Positions 1 through 8,136 of a DNA stretch of 64,000 nucleotides are shown in pieces (position 1 is the first letter of the stretch; every line of letters starts with the position of its first letter). Under the pieces are notes generated by a model. That model saw only the letters and a program-made list of their open reading frames with translations. It made no database searches and was not told the DNA's origin. This stretch comes from Oscillospiraceae bacterium. GTDB lineage: Bacteria; Bacillota; Clostridia; Oscillospirales; Ruminococcaceae. The position numbers were made by a program, and so were the translations under genes. The stretch spans positions 25,451 to 89,450 of the forward strand of contig JAITEB010000006.1 in NCBI GenBank assembly GCA_031282245.1, given 5' to 3'.

Positions 1-311
1 GGTGATTTCTGGAATAAACGCGCTTTTGAAGCCGCTTAACGGCATTGAAATTCCTGAATGGCTTGGCGGCGGGACAATTGGCATTGAAATTCCCAAAATT
101 CAGGAACTTTCATTGGATAGTTTTATGGAGAAGACTCCCAAACTGGCCGCGGGCGGCTTCACCAATGGAATCACGATCGCCGGGGAAGACGGAGCGGAAG
201 CGGTTAGTTCCTTTTAACCCGGCCTACAGAAGCGAAAATATCGCTTACTGGCTGGAAGCCGGGCGGATGCTGGGGCAGGACCTCAACCGACCTTTGACGC
301 CCTGGCGCTGA
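1..311 (+). pseudogene. 3' end of a phage tail tape-measure gene, frameshifted
   Basis: The frame open from base 2 ends with GGFTNGITIAGEDGAEAV, the glycine-rich motif near the C-terminus of many tape-measure proteins, and stops at about 217. The usual continuation (PFNPAYRSENIAYWLEAGRM) is present but in the next frame. Removing one base near 206-207 would rejoin the two, so a single-base insertion broke the gene. The 5' part lies outside the window. Tape-measure proteins set tail length and line the tail tube. The call rests on the motif and on the tail genes that follow. Confidence 0.6.
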
Positions 312-478
312 AATATTATTACGAAGAACGGGAATCGTGGCGTATTATGGATGAAAACCCGGATTTTTGCGGCGTAATTATTTTTGAGGACGGCGAATGA
401 CTGGGAAAAATTCCCGGAAGCGTTAAGATTTTGGAAAATCTGAAAGTTGACGGCAGTATCACGGAGGGAGCTGGATAA
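296..478 (+). pseudogene. Remnant of a LysM-like phage tail protein X
   Basis: The frame starting at 296 reads DALALKYYYEE, then SWRIMDENPDF and IFEDGE. This is the pattern of P2-type tail protein X and related LysM-like tail proteins, a short domain that helps hold the baseplate or tail tip together. A TGA at 398-400 interrupts it and the frame then runs to a TAA at 476. There is no start codon or ribosome site, and it overlaps the end of the broken tape-measure gene. Order (tape measure, then LysM protein) fits contractile-tail prophages of Bacillota. Confidence 0.45.
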
Positions 479-480
479 CA

Positions 481-775
481 ATGCCTGTAATCGCTAAATG
501 AAACGGGGAAAATGGGAAATAAGCCCGGGAAGGATTTTAACGCCGGAAAGCTGGAGTATCTCTGTCGAACTCGACAAAGAGGATAACAAAGACGCCGCCG
601 GGCAATCTCCAATATATGTAAAAAAACTCAAGCCTCAAACGCTTAATTTGAGCACAAAATTCAGCGTCTTTGTTGGCATCGACGTCGAGAAAGAACTGGA
701 AGAATGGGAAAACTTGTTGGGGAAGCGGCAAACCGGAAATTTGTGCAGGAAATCTTCTGGCGATACGGCGCGGTG
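481..775 (+). pseudogene. Degenerate phage tail protein, family not recognised
   Basis: An ATG at 481 begins MPVIAK, followed immediately by a stop. The frame one step over, from 498, reads WEISPGRILTPESW and continues to KELEEWENLLGK before losing sense near 725. The two pieces look like one protein cut by frameshifts. I do not recognise the family, but position between the LysM-like remnant and the gp25-like remnant suggests a tail or baseplate component. It is unlikely to be expressed. Confidence 0.35.
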
Positions 776-936
776 AGATTTTTTACGACAGGCTCAGAGG
801 CTTGGACATACGCGTTATTGATAGATCGGTCAGCCAGGCGGGCATATCTATTCAAGAAGACGCGCGGCGGCAGCTTAAAGTTTACGAACCGCGGATAAAT
901 CTTGATAATTTCAATTTAATGGCAATAATTCCATAA
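740..936 (+). pseudogene. Remnant of a gp25-like baseplate wedge protein
   Basis: In the frame ending at 936 the sequence RRGEIFYDRLRGLDIRVID, then AGISIQEDARRQLKVYEPRI, resembles gp25/GpW baseplate proteins: an RGE..YDR..GLD segment followed by a helix ending in a ..YEPRI strand. No start codon or complete N-terminus can be assigned, and the preceding gene has lost its frame. It directly precedes the baseplate J gene, the usual order in Myo-type tails. The assignment is tentative. Confidence 0.35.
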
Positions 937-980
937 CATAGGATTATTGGAGCCGGGATTGATATCAGCTGAAAGAAGGT

Positions 981-2030
981 GTGCAGATGGCCGATGAGCT
1001 GAATTTTATAGACTATAAGCCTGAAATAGTTTTAGATAAGCTGCTGCGCGCGCTTATGGAAGGTGCCGACGAAGCGCTTTATCCCGGGGACGAACGCCGG
1101 ATTTTCACGGAAACGCTGGGCGCTTTGATTGTGCAGCTTTACGCCGCGGCCAACGATGCGGCAAAGCAGAAAACTCTCCGTTACGCAAGAGGCGCGCTTT
1201 TGGATGCGCTTGGCGAGCGCGTGAGCGTTGAAAGAATTCCAGCCCGGCCAGCATTTACCACATTGCGGTTTACATTGTCCGCGCCAAGGAGGAACGCCGT
1301 CGTCATTCCGGCGGGAACAAAAGCGACTTCTGACGGGAAATTATACTTTCAGACTATCACCGCAGGAATTATACAAACAGGAAATATATCAACAGATATT
1401 CCGGCAGAAAGCACAGGAGGCGGCGAAACATTCAACGGGCTTCCGGTTAACACAATTTCGACAATAGTTGACCTGATTCCGTATGTCGAAAGTGTGTCCA
1501 ACACAGAAATAACGCACGGGGGAAACGATGCCGAGGACGACGAGCATTACAGGGAAAGAATAAGGCAAGCCCCCACAAAATATTCTACAGCCGGGCCGGT
1601 AGAGGATTATAAATACTGGGCAAAATCGGCAAATATGGATATTATTGAAGCGGAAGTTTACACACCACAGCCAGGTTGTGTGACGATAGCGCCAGTTATA
1701 GCCGACGGCGCGGGCGCTTCGATGGACGTACTGGATAATATTTACAGGGTATGCAACGACAAAACCATCCGCCCATTGACTGATTTTCTGGTTGTGAGAA
1801 ATCCAGAATTTGTTGAATATGACATTAGTTTCAAGTGTTATATGCGCGCGGAAGATGAAGCGATTGCCGTAAGCAACATAGAGGGAAATAATGGCACAAT
1901 TGAAAAATATATAAAATGGCAAAGCGCAAAAATCGTCAGGAATGTAAACCCCGACCAGATAAGGCGCGAAGTGCTTTGCCCGAATTGGGCGCTTTATCCG
2001 ATTGGCGCACTGAGAATTGACGTAATTTAG
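981..2030 (+). CDS. Phage baseplate assembly protein J (gp47-like), probably cut short
   Basis: This 349-residue protein has the look of the baseplate J/gp47 family, which forms the baseplate wedge of contractile phage tails: an N-terminal helix with LIVQLYAAANDAAKQ, then FTLSAPRRNAVVIPAGTKATSDG and the EDDEHYRERIRQAP segment. The start is GTG at 981 behind GAAAGAAGG; the ATG at 987 is an alternative. The TAG at 2028 looks premature, because the same frame continues as PIFIPLIGETETNYSGA, the kind of tail such proteins normally carry. It is the only near-complete gene of the prophage remnant and probably has no function on its own. Confidence 0.75.
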   Translation: MQMADELNFIDYKPEIVLDKLLRALMEGADEALYPGDERRIFTETLGALIVQLYAAANDAAKQKTLRYARGALLDALGERVSVERIPARPAFTTLRFTLSAPRRNAVVIPAGTKATSDGKLYFQTITAGIIQTGNISTDIPAESTGGGETFNGLPVNTISTIVDLIPYVESVSNTEITHGGNDAEDDEHYRERIRQAPTKYSTAGPVEDYKYWAKSANMDIIEAEVYTPQPGCVTIAPVIADGAGASMDVLDNIYRVCNDKTIRPLTDFLVVRNPEFVEYDISFKCYMRAEDEAIAVSNIEGNNGTIEKYIKWQSAKIVRNVNPDQIRREVLCPNWALYPIGALRIDVI

Positions 2031-2270
2031 CCAATTTTTATACCCCTCATCGGAGAAACCGAGACGAACTACAGTGGCGCGGATGTGCGCAGTTTCAGCT
2101 GCAATAACAAGGCGTCGATTTTGCAGACGCTTAATAAATTTCCAGAAATTTCTGACAAAATTAGAAATATTGTCATAGAAAACCGCGATTTCGAGCCGCT
2201 GATGAAGGCTTACGACAGGCCGGACGCGCTGTTTTACTCAACTGTAGAGTGGATAATAATTATCTTGTGA
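2031..2270 (+). pseudogene. Tail of baseplate J joined to a fragment of a Dam-like adenine methylase
   Basis: Up to about 2080 the frame continues the baseplate J protein past its stop. From about 2085 it reads SFSCNNKASILQTLNKFPE and then IENRDFEPLMKAYDRPDALFY, which matches D12-class N6-adenine methyltransferases just ahead of their catalytic DPPY motif. The DPPY itself is missing: the sequence changes abruptly to STVEW. Only some 55 residues of methylase are left, in the same frame as the phage gene, so this is a scar of deletions rather than a gene. Confidence 0.5.
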
Positions 2271-2335
2271 GTATAGTTATTCCCGTTTATAACGAAAAGA
2301 ATATTGATTTAGTCTTAAAGTCAATATCATTCCAA
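2249..2335 (+). pseudogene. Fragment of a family 2 glycosyltransferase N-terminus
   Basis: The frame beginning GTG at 2249 reads NNYLVSIVIPVYNEKNIDLVLKS (written here in part: VSIVIPVYNE), the first beta-strand and nucleotide-binding loop typical of GT-A family 2 glycosyltransferases. It then degenerates and runs into the antisense of the next gene. No other part of the enzyme follows. Together with the methylase fragment it marks a deletion junction at the edge of the prophage remnant. Bases 2336-2405 hold nothing I recognise. Confidence 0.45.
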
Positions 2336-2405
2336 AGTGACTCTCCTATGGAGAGAACACATGCAGCAGTTGTAAATGTTCGATCACTTTCATCGAGGGA
2401 ACTGA

Positions 2406-4448
2406 TTAATGCTCGGCCAGCGGCGATTTCAGCTCGTCTGCGTTCTCCAAAGGCCCCGCAAAAGGATTTATCGCGCGGTGTGCGCCGAAATAATCCTGAT
2501 TGAACAAAATCGGGGAACCGTCCGGATTCTCGAACTTTTGTTCCGGCTCAAAGGCTTCGCCCAAAAGTTCAGTGGATACTAGCTGCGTTTCGAAGTCAGG
2601 CAGGAAATCATACAGGTTGGTTTCCAGCATGTAGCGGCCATTATTTTCTATGAAATTTAAATTAATTTCATGATTTTTATATTCCAGATAATTCTTTTCT
2701 TTGTCGCAGGGCTGTGCGCCGTTGAAATAAACATTGCCGCCTGTGTGCACGGGCAAATGCTCATAATATTTGTCGCTGCTGGGGGAGGCAGGCCGGTCGC
2801 CATCGGGATAGAATTTACTAAAATATTCCTCAACAGTGGGATAGCCGTCATAGGGTTTGGTGCCGCAGACAAAATTTGGCTCCGGCGTTTTGTCCGGAGA
2901 CCTGCCTTTGGCGCGTTCCAAATCTGCCTGTCTTACGCGTTCCAAGTCCTCGCGTATCGGTTTTTGTACAAACACATTATTATAAAAACGCGCGTCGCCG
3001 TGCAGGAAGGTCATAAATCCGGCAAGTTCAGTGCGATGATGCATGTGATATGGCGTGTAACGCGGCGAAGGCAGCGTCACAGCGCCATTGTCTGTGCCCC
3101 TGCCCACAAAAGTGAACGAACCCGCAATCAGGTTATGCACAAGAGCGAATCCCTGCGTACTCAGGCGCATGGCGCAGTTCGAAAGCAGCAAATTATTATC
3201 AATCAATGTCGGTCCGTGGGAAACCTCGACAAAAACATCCTCGCCCACCTGGAAAGACGTGAAAAGCTCCGTGCCCGCCGGCGGAACGTTGTCATGAAAA
3301 AGATTCTGCGTCACGCGCGTACCCTGCGCCTGCCAGTCCAGCCAAAGACCACGGGTGCAATGGTGAATATGATTTCGGCGGAAAATCACGTCAATGGCGG
3401 CGTGCATTTTGATTCCGGCGATTTCCGCGCCAAACAAATCTTGCTTATTGTTAATATGATGAATATGATTATCCTCAATTATGGAAAATACCCCTCCAAG
3501 ATGTCCCACTATTCCGGTCTGGCCGCAGTCGTGAATTTCACAGCGGCGTACAATATGAGAGCCGATCTTCTCTTTAGTCCAGCCTTCGCGCTGCGCCTGA
3601 CATATCGCGTCGCGTTCGGTCTGGGTGCCATCTTTAAAACGCTTGTTTGACCATTTGTTCTCGTTATTTGGCTGCAAATATTTTCCAAGAGAAATCCCGC
3701 TGCAACGCGAATCCGAAACTTCGCAGTCCTCAATAATCCATCCCTTCGACCAGTGCGGACCGACCATCCCTTCCTGATAGGCCGTCGGAGGCGCCCACTG
3801 CGTGGCGGCCTGCTTCACCGTAAAACCGGACAAAGTGATATGATTCAGCCCGGGTTTTTCGGGATAAAAGCAATACTTTCGCACGTTAATCTCAACGTTT
3901 TCGCGATTTGGGTCGGCTTCGTGAAAATTGGCATAAATTACTGTAAAATCGCCGTCCTGTTCTGTGAACCATTTATAAACAGTAAAATCAGGATCCCAGG
4001 AGTTTTTATCAATCGTGGGCGTGAGCACAGCGTCCAGAGCCGGCGTCTCGTACATAGCCTTGCCGTTCAGGTAGATCTCCCCGGTATGAACCGGTCTGAC
4101 CGGCATGTACCAGTCGCCCCGCACAAGGTCGGTATAAGGGTTGTACGCACCAAAAAGGCCGTTTGGCACACGGGCAAGCCATACGCCGCCCGTATAATTT
4201 TTCCAGTTTTTTACAGGCTCCGCCCCGGAAATTACAGCCTGCCCCTTTACCTCCGAGCGGTAGATAATGCGGCAATCGTCACTGCTGCCGCCATTCTTGG
4301 GGTTTACCCACTCGCGGTAAACCCCCGGAGCGACGATCACTTCGTCTCCGGGCCTGGCAATATCCGCCGCCCGAGAAATAGTCTGAAACGGGGCTTCTTT
4401 GCTGCCGGTTCCGTTGCGCCTGGCGCTGGCCGATACATAAATCTGCAT
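2406..4448 (-). CDS. GH120-like beta-xylosidase (right-handed beta-helix)
   Basis: This 680-residue protein closely resembles, from memory, the GH120 beta-xylosidase XylC of Thermoanaerobacterium: GDEVIVAPGVYREWVNP near the N-terminus, then WAPPTAYQEGMVGPHWSKGW, RCEIHDCGQTGIVGHLGGVF and GLWLDWQAQGTR. GH120 enzymes release xylose from xylo-oligosaccharides. The nucleophile should be Asp371 (LWLDWQ) and the acid/base Glu408 (VFVEVSHG). The spacing between them is about 14 residues longer than I recall for XylC, owing to an insert around 388-403. There is no signal peptide, so it is probably cytoplasmic. The start is ATG at 4448 behind GGAGG; the longer reading has no ribosome site. It lies 115 bp downstream of the acetylesterase-like gene on the same strand. 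Confidence 0.85.
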   Translation of the reverse strand: MQIYVSASARRNGTGSKEAPFQTISRAADIARPGDEVIVAPGVYREWVNPKNGGSSDDCRIIYRSEVKGQAVISGAEPVKNWKNYTGGVWLARVPNGLFGAYNPYTDLVRGDWYMPVRPVHTGEIYLNGKAMYETPALDAVLTPTIDKNSWDPDFTVYKWFTEQDGDFTVIYANFHEADPNRENVEINVRKYCFYPEKPGLNHITLSGFTVKQAATQWAPPTAYQEGMVGPHWSKGWIIEDCEVSDSRCSGISLGKYLQPNNENKWSNKRFKDGTQTERDAICQAQREGWTKEKIGSHIVRRCEIHDCGQTGIVGHLGGVFSIIEDNHIHHINNKQDLFGAEIAGIKMHAAIDVIFRRNHIHHCTRGLWLDWQAQGTRVTQNLFHDNVPPAGTELFTSFQVGEDVFVEVSHGPTLIDNNLLLSNCAMRLSTQGFALVHNLIAGSFTFVGRGTDNGAVTLPSPRYTPYHMHHRTELAGFMTFLHGDARFYNNVFVQKPIREDLERVRQADLERAKGRSPDKTPEPNFVCGTKPYDGYPTVEEYFSKFYPDGDRPASPSSDKYYEHLPVHTGGNVYFNGAQPCDKEKNYLEYKNHEINLNFIENNGRYMLETNLYDFLPDFETQLVSTELLGEAFEPEQKFENPDGSPILFNQDYFGAHRAINPFAGPLENADELKSPLAEH

Positions 4449-4479
4449 GTTTTTTCCTCCAATATTTATACAATATACA

Positions 4480-4509
4480 AGCCGGATAACACAACTCCGG
4501 CTCATTTTT
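4480..4509 (+). terminator. Stem-loop with T-run, reading on the plus strand
   Basis: AGCCGGA (4480-4486) pairs with TCCGGCT (4496-4502) and is followed on the plus strand by CATTTTTTT. It sits between two minus-strand genes, so as an intrinsic terminator it would stop antisense transcripts. On the minus strand the stem has no T-run after it and may only be an intercistronic hairpin. Confidence 0.4.
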
Positions 4510-4563
4510 TTGGCAAAGCAATCCACGCGGTATAATTAAGATCGCGTATTGTTTTTTCCAGTA

Positions 4564-5649
4564 TTAGTCTTCGGATAAGTTAAGCAACTTTTCTCCGACG
4601 TCAATCGCTTTGCCCTCTATTGCCTGTTTTATCCAGTTTGCGACAGAGATGCCGTCCTGCATGTCAGCATAAAACAGCTTTGGCAGTAGCGAAAAAGTGT
4701 GCGGGGTTGTGCCGGTTTTCTTATTTTTCCCGTAATCGGTCAAGTAATATGAATAATTTGGAATGTCTTTTTTCAGCGTTTTCACCGCAATTTTTAATGT
4801 GTTTCCAAATTCCTGCAGCGTGTGCGAGTAAGTGCCCAGTCTGTCTTTATCCATTTGGAACATATATTCGATCAGTATCTGGTCATAAAGCGAATTGGCA
4901 TGTAAAAATTTGGTATGGGGCGGCGTTTTATCTCTCGCATACTGGAAAAGATCAACAGTCGGATAATCGCTTTTGGCGTATGCAGACAGATCAGGGGGAA
5001 CTTTCCATATATCCCTGATAATGCTGTGGAATTTATGGGTGTGTAAATGCGCAGCGTCTGAATAAACCGTAATATTCCTGCAGTTCGGGTACAGCGCGGC
5101 GACTTTTGCGCAATTTGCGACGCTGCCGAAAGCGCCCGCGCTTTCCCCGCCGATGAAAAGAGCCTCGGGTTCGCCGGGAAAGAAATCCTTCAGCAAGCCC
5201 AAACACGCATTGGTGTTTGCAACGCCGTGATGATACAAAATTCTGGGCTTTCCCTTTTTGTCTTTGTAGGGAAAATCATTGTTTCCAAAGTGCAAATCCG
5301 CGCTCACATATGGGACACACAAGGCATACCAGTCATTGAGCGGGTTGCGCGCGTCGTTGTCCTGCATAATTCCGGTGTGCATTGATTCTGTCGTGGACGA
5401 AATGCCACGGAAATAATAGCCCTCCTGTCTCAGAAAAAATGTCCAGGGAGTTATCGGCCTTTGCGCGGTGTGCTCGTTCCAGGACGAACCGCCGGCGCTG
5501 AAATGGACCATCAGTTTGTTGACCGTGCCTTTTTTCAGGTATGCGCAGTAGGGAGTGCCGTCGCTGCAAACGCAGCCCGGAAGCGGCTGTTTATACCATG
5601 TGAATGGCTGTGCGTTCGCCGCGTCCCACAGTGCGAATCTTTTTGCCAT
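4564..5649 (-). CDS. Pectin acetylesterase-like hydrolase (CE13/Notum family)
   Basis: This 361-residue protein has the hallmarks of the pectinacetylesterase/Notum fold: CSDGTPYCAYLKKG, MVHFSAGGSSW for the oxyanion region, HHGVANTNACL, and the nucleophile elbow GGESAGAFGS with Ser170. The family removes acetyl groups from pectin or other acylated substrates. There is no signal peptide, which is unusual for an enzyme aimed at a polymer and suggests it deacetylates imported oligosaccharides. The ATG at 5649 follows AGGAAGG. It is the first gene of a short minus-strand unit with the GH120-like gene downstream. The exact substrate is not visible. Confidence 0.75.
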   Translation of the reverse strand: MAKRFALWDAANAQPFTWYKQPLPGCVCSDGTPYCAYLKKGTVNKLMVHFSAGGSSWNEHTAQRPITPWTFFLRQEGYYFRGISSTTESMHTGIMQDNDARNPLNDWYALCVPYVSADLHFGNNDFPYKDKKGKPRILYHHGVANTNACLGLLKDFFPGEPEALFIGGESAGAFGSVANCAKVAALYPNCRNITVYSDAAHLHTHKFHSIIRDIWKVPPDLSAYAKSDYPTVDLFQYARDKTPPHTKFLHANSLYDQILIEYMFQMDKDRLGTYSHTLQEFGNTLKIAVKTLKKDIPNYSYYLTDYGKNKKTGTTPHTFSLLPKLFYADMQDGISVANWIKQAIEGKAIDVGEKLLNLSED

Positions 5650-5689
5650 ATTGATTTTCCTTCCTGTTTTGTTTTATTTTGTTCTTGTT

Positions 5690-5718
5690 ATTTTAGCATA
5701 TTTTAATACTTTTGTCTT
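5690..5718 (-). promoter_or_regulatory. Probable sigma-A-type promoter of the acetylesterase/xylosidase genes
   Basis: On the minus strand AAGACA (5718-5713) is followed after 17 bp by TAAAAT (5695-5690), about 40 bp ahead of the ATG at 5649. The -10 element matches well and the -35 moderately. Confidence 0.45.
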
Positions 5719-5797
5719 GCGGTATTTTTGTATTTAATACTGAATTTCCGCATTATTTTAATGACATTGTAATCCGCGCCCACCGCCGCGCGCAAGA

Positions 5798-5829
5798 AAA
5801 CCGGGGAAGGTCTTCCCCCGCCCCGGTTT
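5798..5829 (-). terminator. Intrinsic terminator after rny
   Basis: AAACCGGGG and CCCCGGTTT form a strong 9-bp stem just after the rny stop codon. On the minus strand it is followed by TTCTTG, so it should end rny transcription. Confidence 0.7.
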
Positions 5830-5833
5830 AAAG

Positions 5834-7387
5834 CTATTTCGCGTACTCTATCGAACGGCTTTCCCGTATTATGTGAACTTTTATCTGCCCCGGGTATTCC
5901 ATATCGTTCTCAATTTTTTTGACGATATCCCGCGCAAGAAGCACCATCCGGTCATCGTTGATAATTTCTGGCCTCACCATTATGCGAATCTCTCGCCCGG
6001 CCTGAATCGCAAACGTCCGGTCGACCCCATTGAACGAAGAGGCAATTTCTTCAAGCTTTTCAAGGCGCTTGATATAATTCTCAATGTTTTCGCGCCGCGC
6101 CCCCGGCCTTGCGGCGGAAATAGCGTCGGCCGCCTGCACCAGGCAGGCCTCGACGGTTTTTGCCTCAACGTCGCCATGGTGAGCCTGTATCGCATGGATG
6201 ACGTCCCTGCTCTCTTTGTATTTTTTGGCGATATCCACGCCAATCTGCACGTGAGAACCTTCGACCTCGTGGTCCATAGCCTTGCCTATGTCGTGCAGCA
6301 GACCGCCGCGCCTGGCAAGGGCGACGTTCGCGTTTATCTCCGAAGCCATAAGCCCGCACAGCTGCCCAACTTCTATTGAATGGTCAAGCACGTTCTGGCC
6401 GTAGCTTGTTCGGAAATGCAGCCGCCCTATGAGCTTTATCAGCTCCGGGTGGACATTGTGCAAATCAAGCGCCATAACTGCGCGCTCGCCCTCGCTCCTG
6501 ATTTTCTGTTCGGTCTCCCGTTTGGACTTCTCGTACATATCTTCTATCCGGGCGGGATGGATTCTGCCGTCGAAGATAAGTTTTTCCAGCGTAAGCCTTG
6601 CGATTTCCCTGCGCACCGGGTCAAAGCTGGAAAGCGTTATAGCCTCCGGCGTGTCGTCAATTATCAGATCAACGCCCGTAAGCGTTTCCAGCGAACGTAT
6701 ATTTCTGCCCTCGCGGCCGATAATGCGGCCTTTCATCTCGTCACTGGGCAGCGGGACAACAGAAATTGTGGACTCCGAAACATGGTCGGCCGCACAGCGC
6801 TGAATCGCGCCGGAAATAATTTCTCTCGCCTTAATTTCGCAGTCGTCCTTAAGCTGCTGCTCATAATTCCTGATCATCACAGCCTTTTCGTGGTCAAGTT
6901 CGCCGCCCAGGTTTTCCAAAAGCAGTTCTTTGGCCTGCTCCTGAGAAAATCCTGAAATTTTTTCCAGCTTATCCATCTCGGCCTGTTTTGCCTTTTCGAT
7001 TTCGGAGAGGCGTTCTTCAGCGGATCTGAGTTTTGAATTCAGGCTTTCTTCTTTCTTTTCAGCGCTGCTGATTTTTCTGTCCAGCGTTTCTTCTTTTTGT
7101 GCGACGCGCCGTTCCTGCCGGTTTATTTCTGCGCGTTTTTCTTTCAGCTCTTTTTCAGCTTCTTCGCGTGATTTGTGAATTTCGTCTTTTGCCTCAATAA
7201 GAATCTCTTTTTTACGATTTTTCGCCTCTTTCAAAGCCTCGTTAACAATGCGGGTAGCCTCTTCCTCGGCGGAACCGATAGCGCTTTCCGCAACTTTTTT
7301 CCTATATTGAAATCCAAGAAAAAATCCAAGAAAACCAAGCACGCCAGCTCCCAAAATTGGCAAGACAACGTGTAAAAAAAATGTCAT
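5834..7387 (-). CDS. rny: Ribonuclease Y
   Basis: RNase Y is the membrane-bound endoribonuclease that starts mRNA decay in many Gram-positive bacteria. The 517-residue protein has the full layout: one N-terminal membrane helix (about 4-26), a long charged coiled coil (about 30-200), a KH RNA-binding domain with [17 protein letters not shown], and an HD phosphohydrolase domain with [16 protein letters not shown]. Length and order are normal for the family. The start is ATG at 7387; the GGAGG lies 14 bp upstream, a long gap, but no nearer in-frame start exists. It is a single-gene unit ending in a clear terminator, with convergent-free flanks and an AT-rich leader. Confidence 0.96.
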   Translation of the reverse strand: MTFFLHVVLPILGAGVLGFLGFFLGFQYRKKVAESAIGSAEEEATRIVNEALKEAKNRKKEILIEAKDEIHKSREEAEKELKEKRAEINRQERRVAQKEETLDRKISSAEKKEESLNSKLRSAEERLSEIEKAKQAEMDKLEKISGFSQEQAKELLLENLGGELDHEKAVMIRNYEQQLKDDCEIKAREIISGAIQRCAADHVSESTISVVPLPSDEMKGRIIGREGRNIRSLETLTGVDLIIDDTPEAITLSSFDPVRREIARLTLEKLIFDGRIHPARIEDMYEKSKRETEQKIRSEGERAVMALDLHNVHPELIKLIGRLHFRTSYGQNVLDHSIEVGQLCGLMASEINANVALARRGGLLHDIGKAMDHEVEGSHVQIGVDIAKKYKESRDVIHAIQAHHGDVEAKTVEACLVQAADAISAARPGARRENIENYIKRLEKLEEIASSFNGVDRTFAIQAGREIRIMVRPEIINDDRMVLLARDIVKKIENDMEYPGQIKVHIIRESRSIEYAK

Positions 7388-7771
7388 TTGCTTAAAATTA
7401 TCCTCCTTTTATATTAAATTAATGTATATTTATTGGGTAAGTCTATTAGTAAAATATAAGATATACTACACTATTTTATAACGAATGTTCATATATGTCA
7501 AGGAATATTATTTGAACGCGGTGTCATATTTTACCGTTTTTTCTGCTCATACGTTTTCGTAATAATTATCTTATTTATATTCGAGTATTAATTTACAAAA
7601 AAATATATAGAAATTTCAAAATATATTTGTTATTATAATATATGTTTGCTTTTTGTGCAGGGAGAAATCCTGAGTTTAAAGCTTCTGCGCTGATAATTTA
7701 ATTTAAAATAAAAAAATCAAAAATTGAAAGGAGGGCTTCCCGCTTTTTTATTAAGGGAAGGCAAATTCGCA
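7388..7771. other. AT-rich divergent intergenic region (rny / asp23)
   Basis: This 384-bp stretch must hold the promoters of rny and of the asp23-fakA-pth unit. A good -10 (TATAAT, 7634-7639) faces the plus strand, but I see no matching -35. GAAAGGAGGG at 7726-7735 is a strong ribosome-site sequence 37 bp ahead of the asp23 ATG with no start codon at the right distance; a second site (AAGGGAAGG) serves the ATG itself. I see no gene or RNA element. Confidence 0.4.
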
Positions 7772-8119
7772 ATGATAAAAATTCAAAACCAGTACGGCGT
7801 GATAGGAATTTCTGATCTGTATCTCTCCCGGCTTTTGGGAAACGCGGTTACAAACTGCTTCGGCGTTGTCGGCATGGCCGCGGGGAACACCGAACAGGGA
7901 ATACGCGGCGCTCTGAAAAGCAAGCGCCTTAACCACGGGATCCTTATCCGCTCCGCCGAGGGCAAGCTGATTGTGGAGCTTCACCTGATTCTGACTTACG
8001 GTGTGAACATGAAGGCAATAGTCAGCAGCATTATCAACAAGGTTAACTACACTGTGGAGAACGCGACGGGGTTCAGCATAAACAAAGTCATCGTATACGT
8101 TGACGATATATCGGATTAA
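7772..8119 (+). CDS. Asp23/Gls24 family envelope stress protein
   Basis: The 115-residue protein belongs to the Asp23/Gls24 (DUF322) family: the GVIGISDLYLSRLLGNAV opening, a central GILIRSAEGKLIVELHL strand pair and a C-terminal NKVIVYVDDI. Family members sit at the inner face of the membrane and respond to envelope stress; the YloU-type member typically lies next to fakA (yloV), as here. The ATG at 7772 is preferred over an in-frame TTG at 7724 because the region between would add a non-homologous extension. It is the first gene of the unit asp23-fakA-pth, with 17 bp to fakA. Confidence 0.85.
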   Translation: MIKIQNQYGVIGISDLYLSRLLGNAVTNCFGVVGMAAGNTEQGIRGALKSKRLNHGILIRSAEGKLIVELHLILTYGVNMKAIVSSIINKVNYTVENATGFSINKVIVYVDDISD

Positions 8120-8136
8120 TATTGGAGGAGAAGCTG

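Noticed and set aside
2670..3650. 326-codon open frame on the plus strand
   Set aside because: It is opposite the GH120-like gene and has no recognisable motif.
7724..7771. TTG start 16 codons upstream for the Asp23 protein
   Set aside because: The TTG lies inside the AAAGGAGG site itself and the extra residues do not resemble the family.
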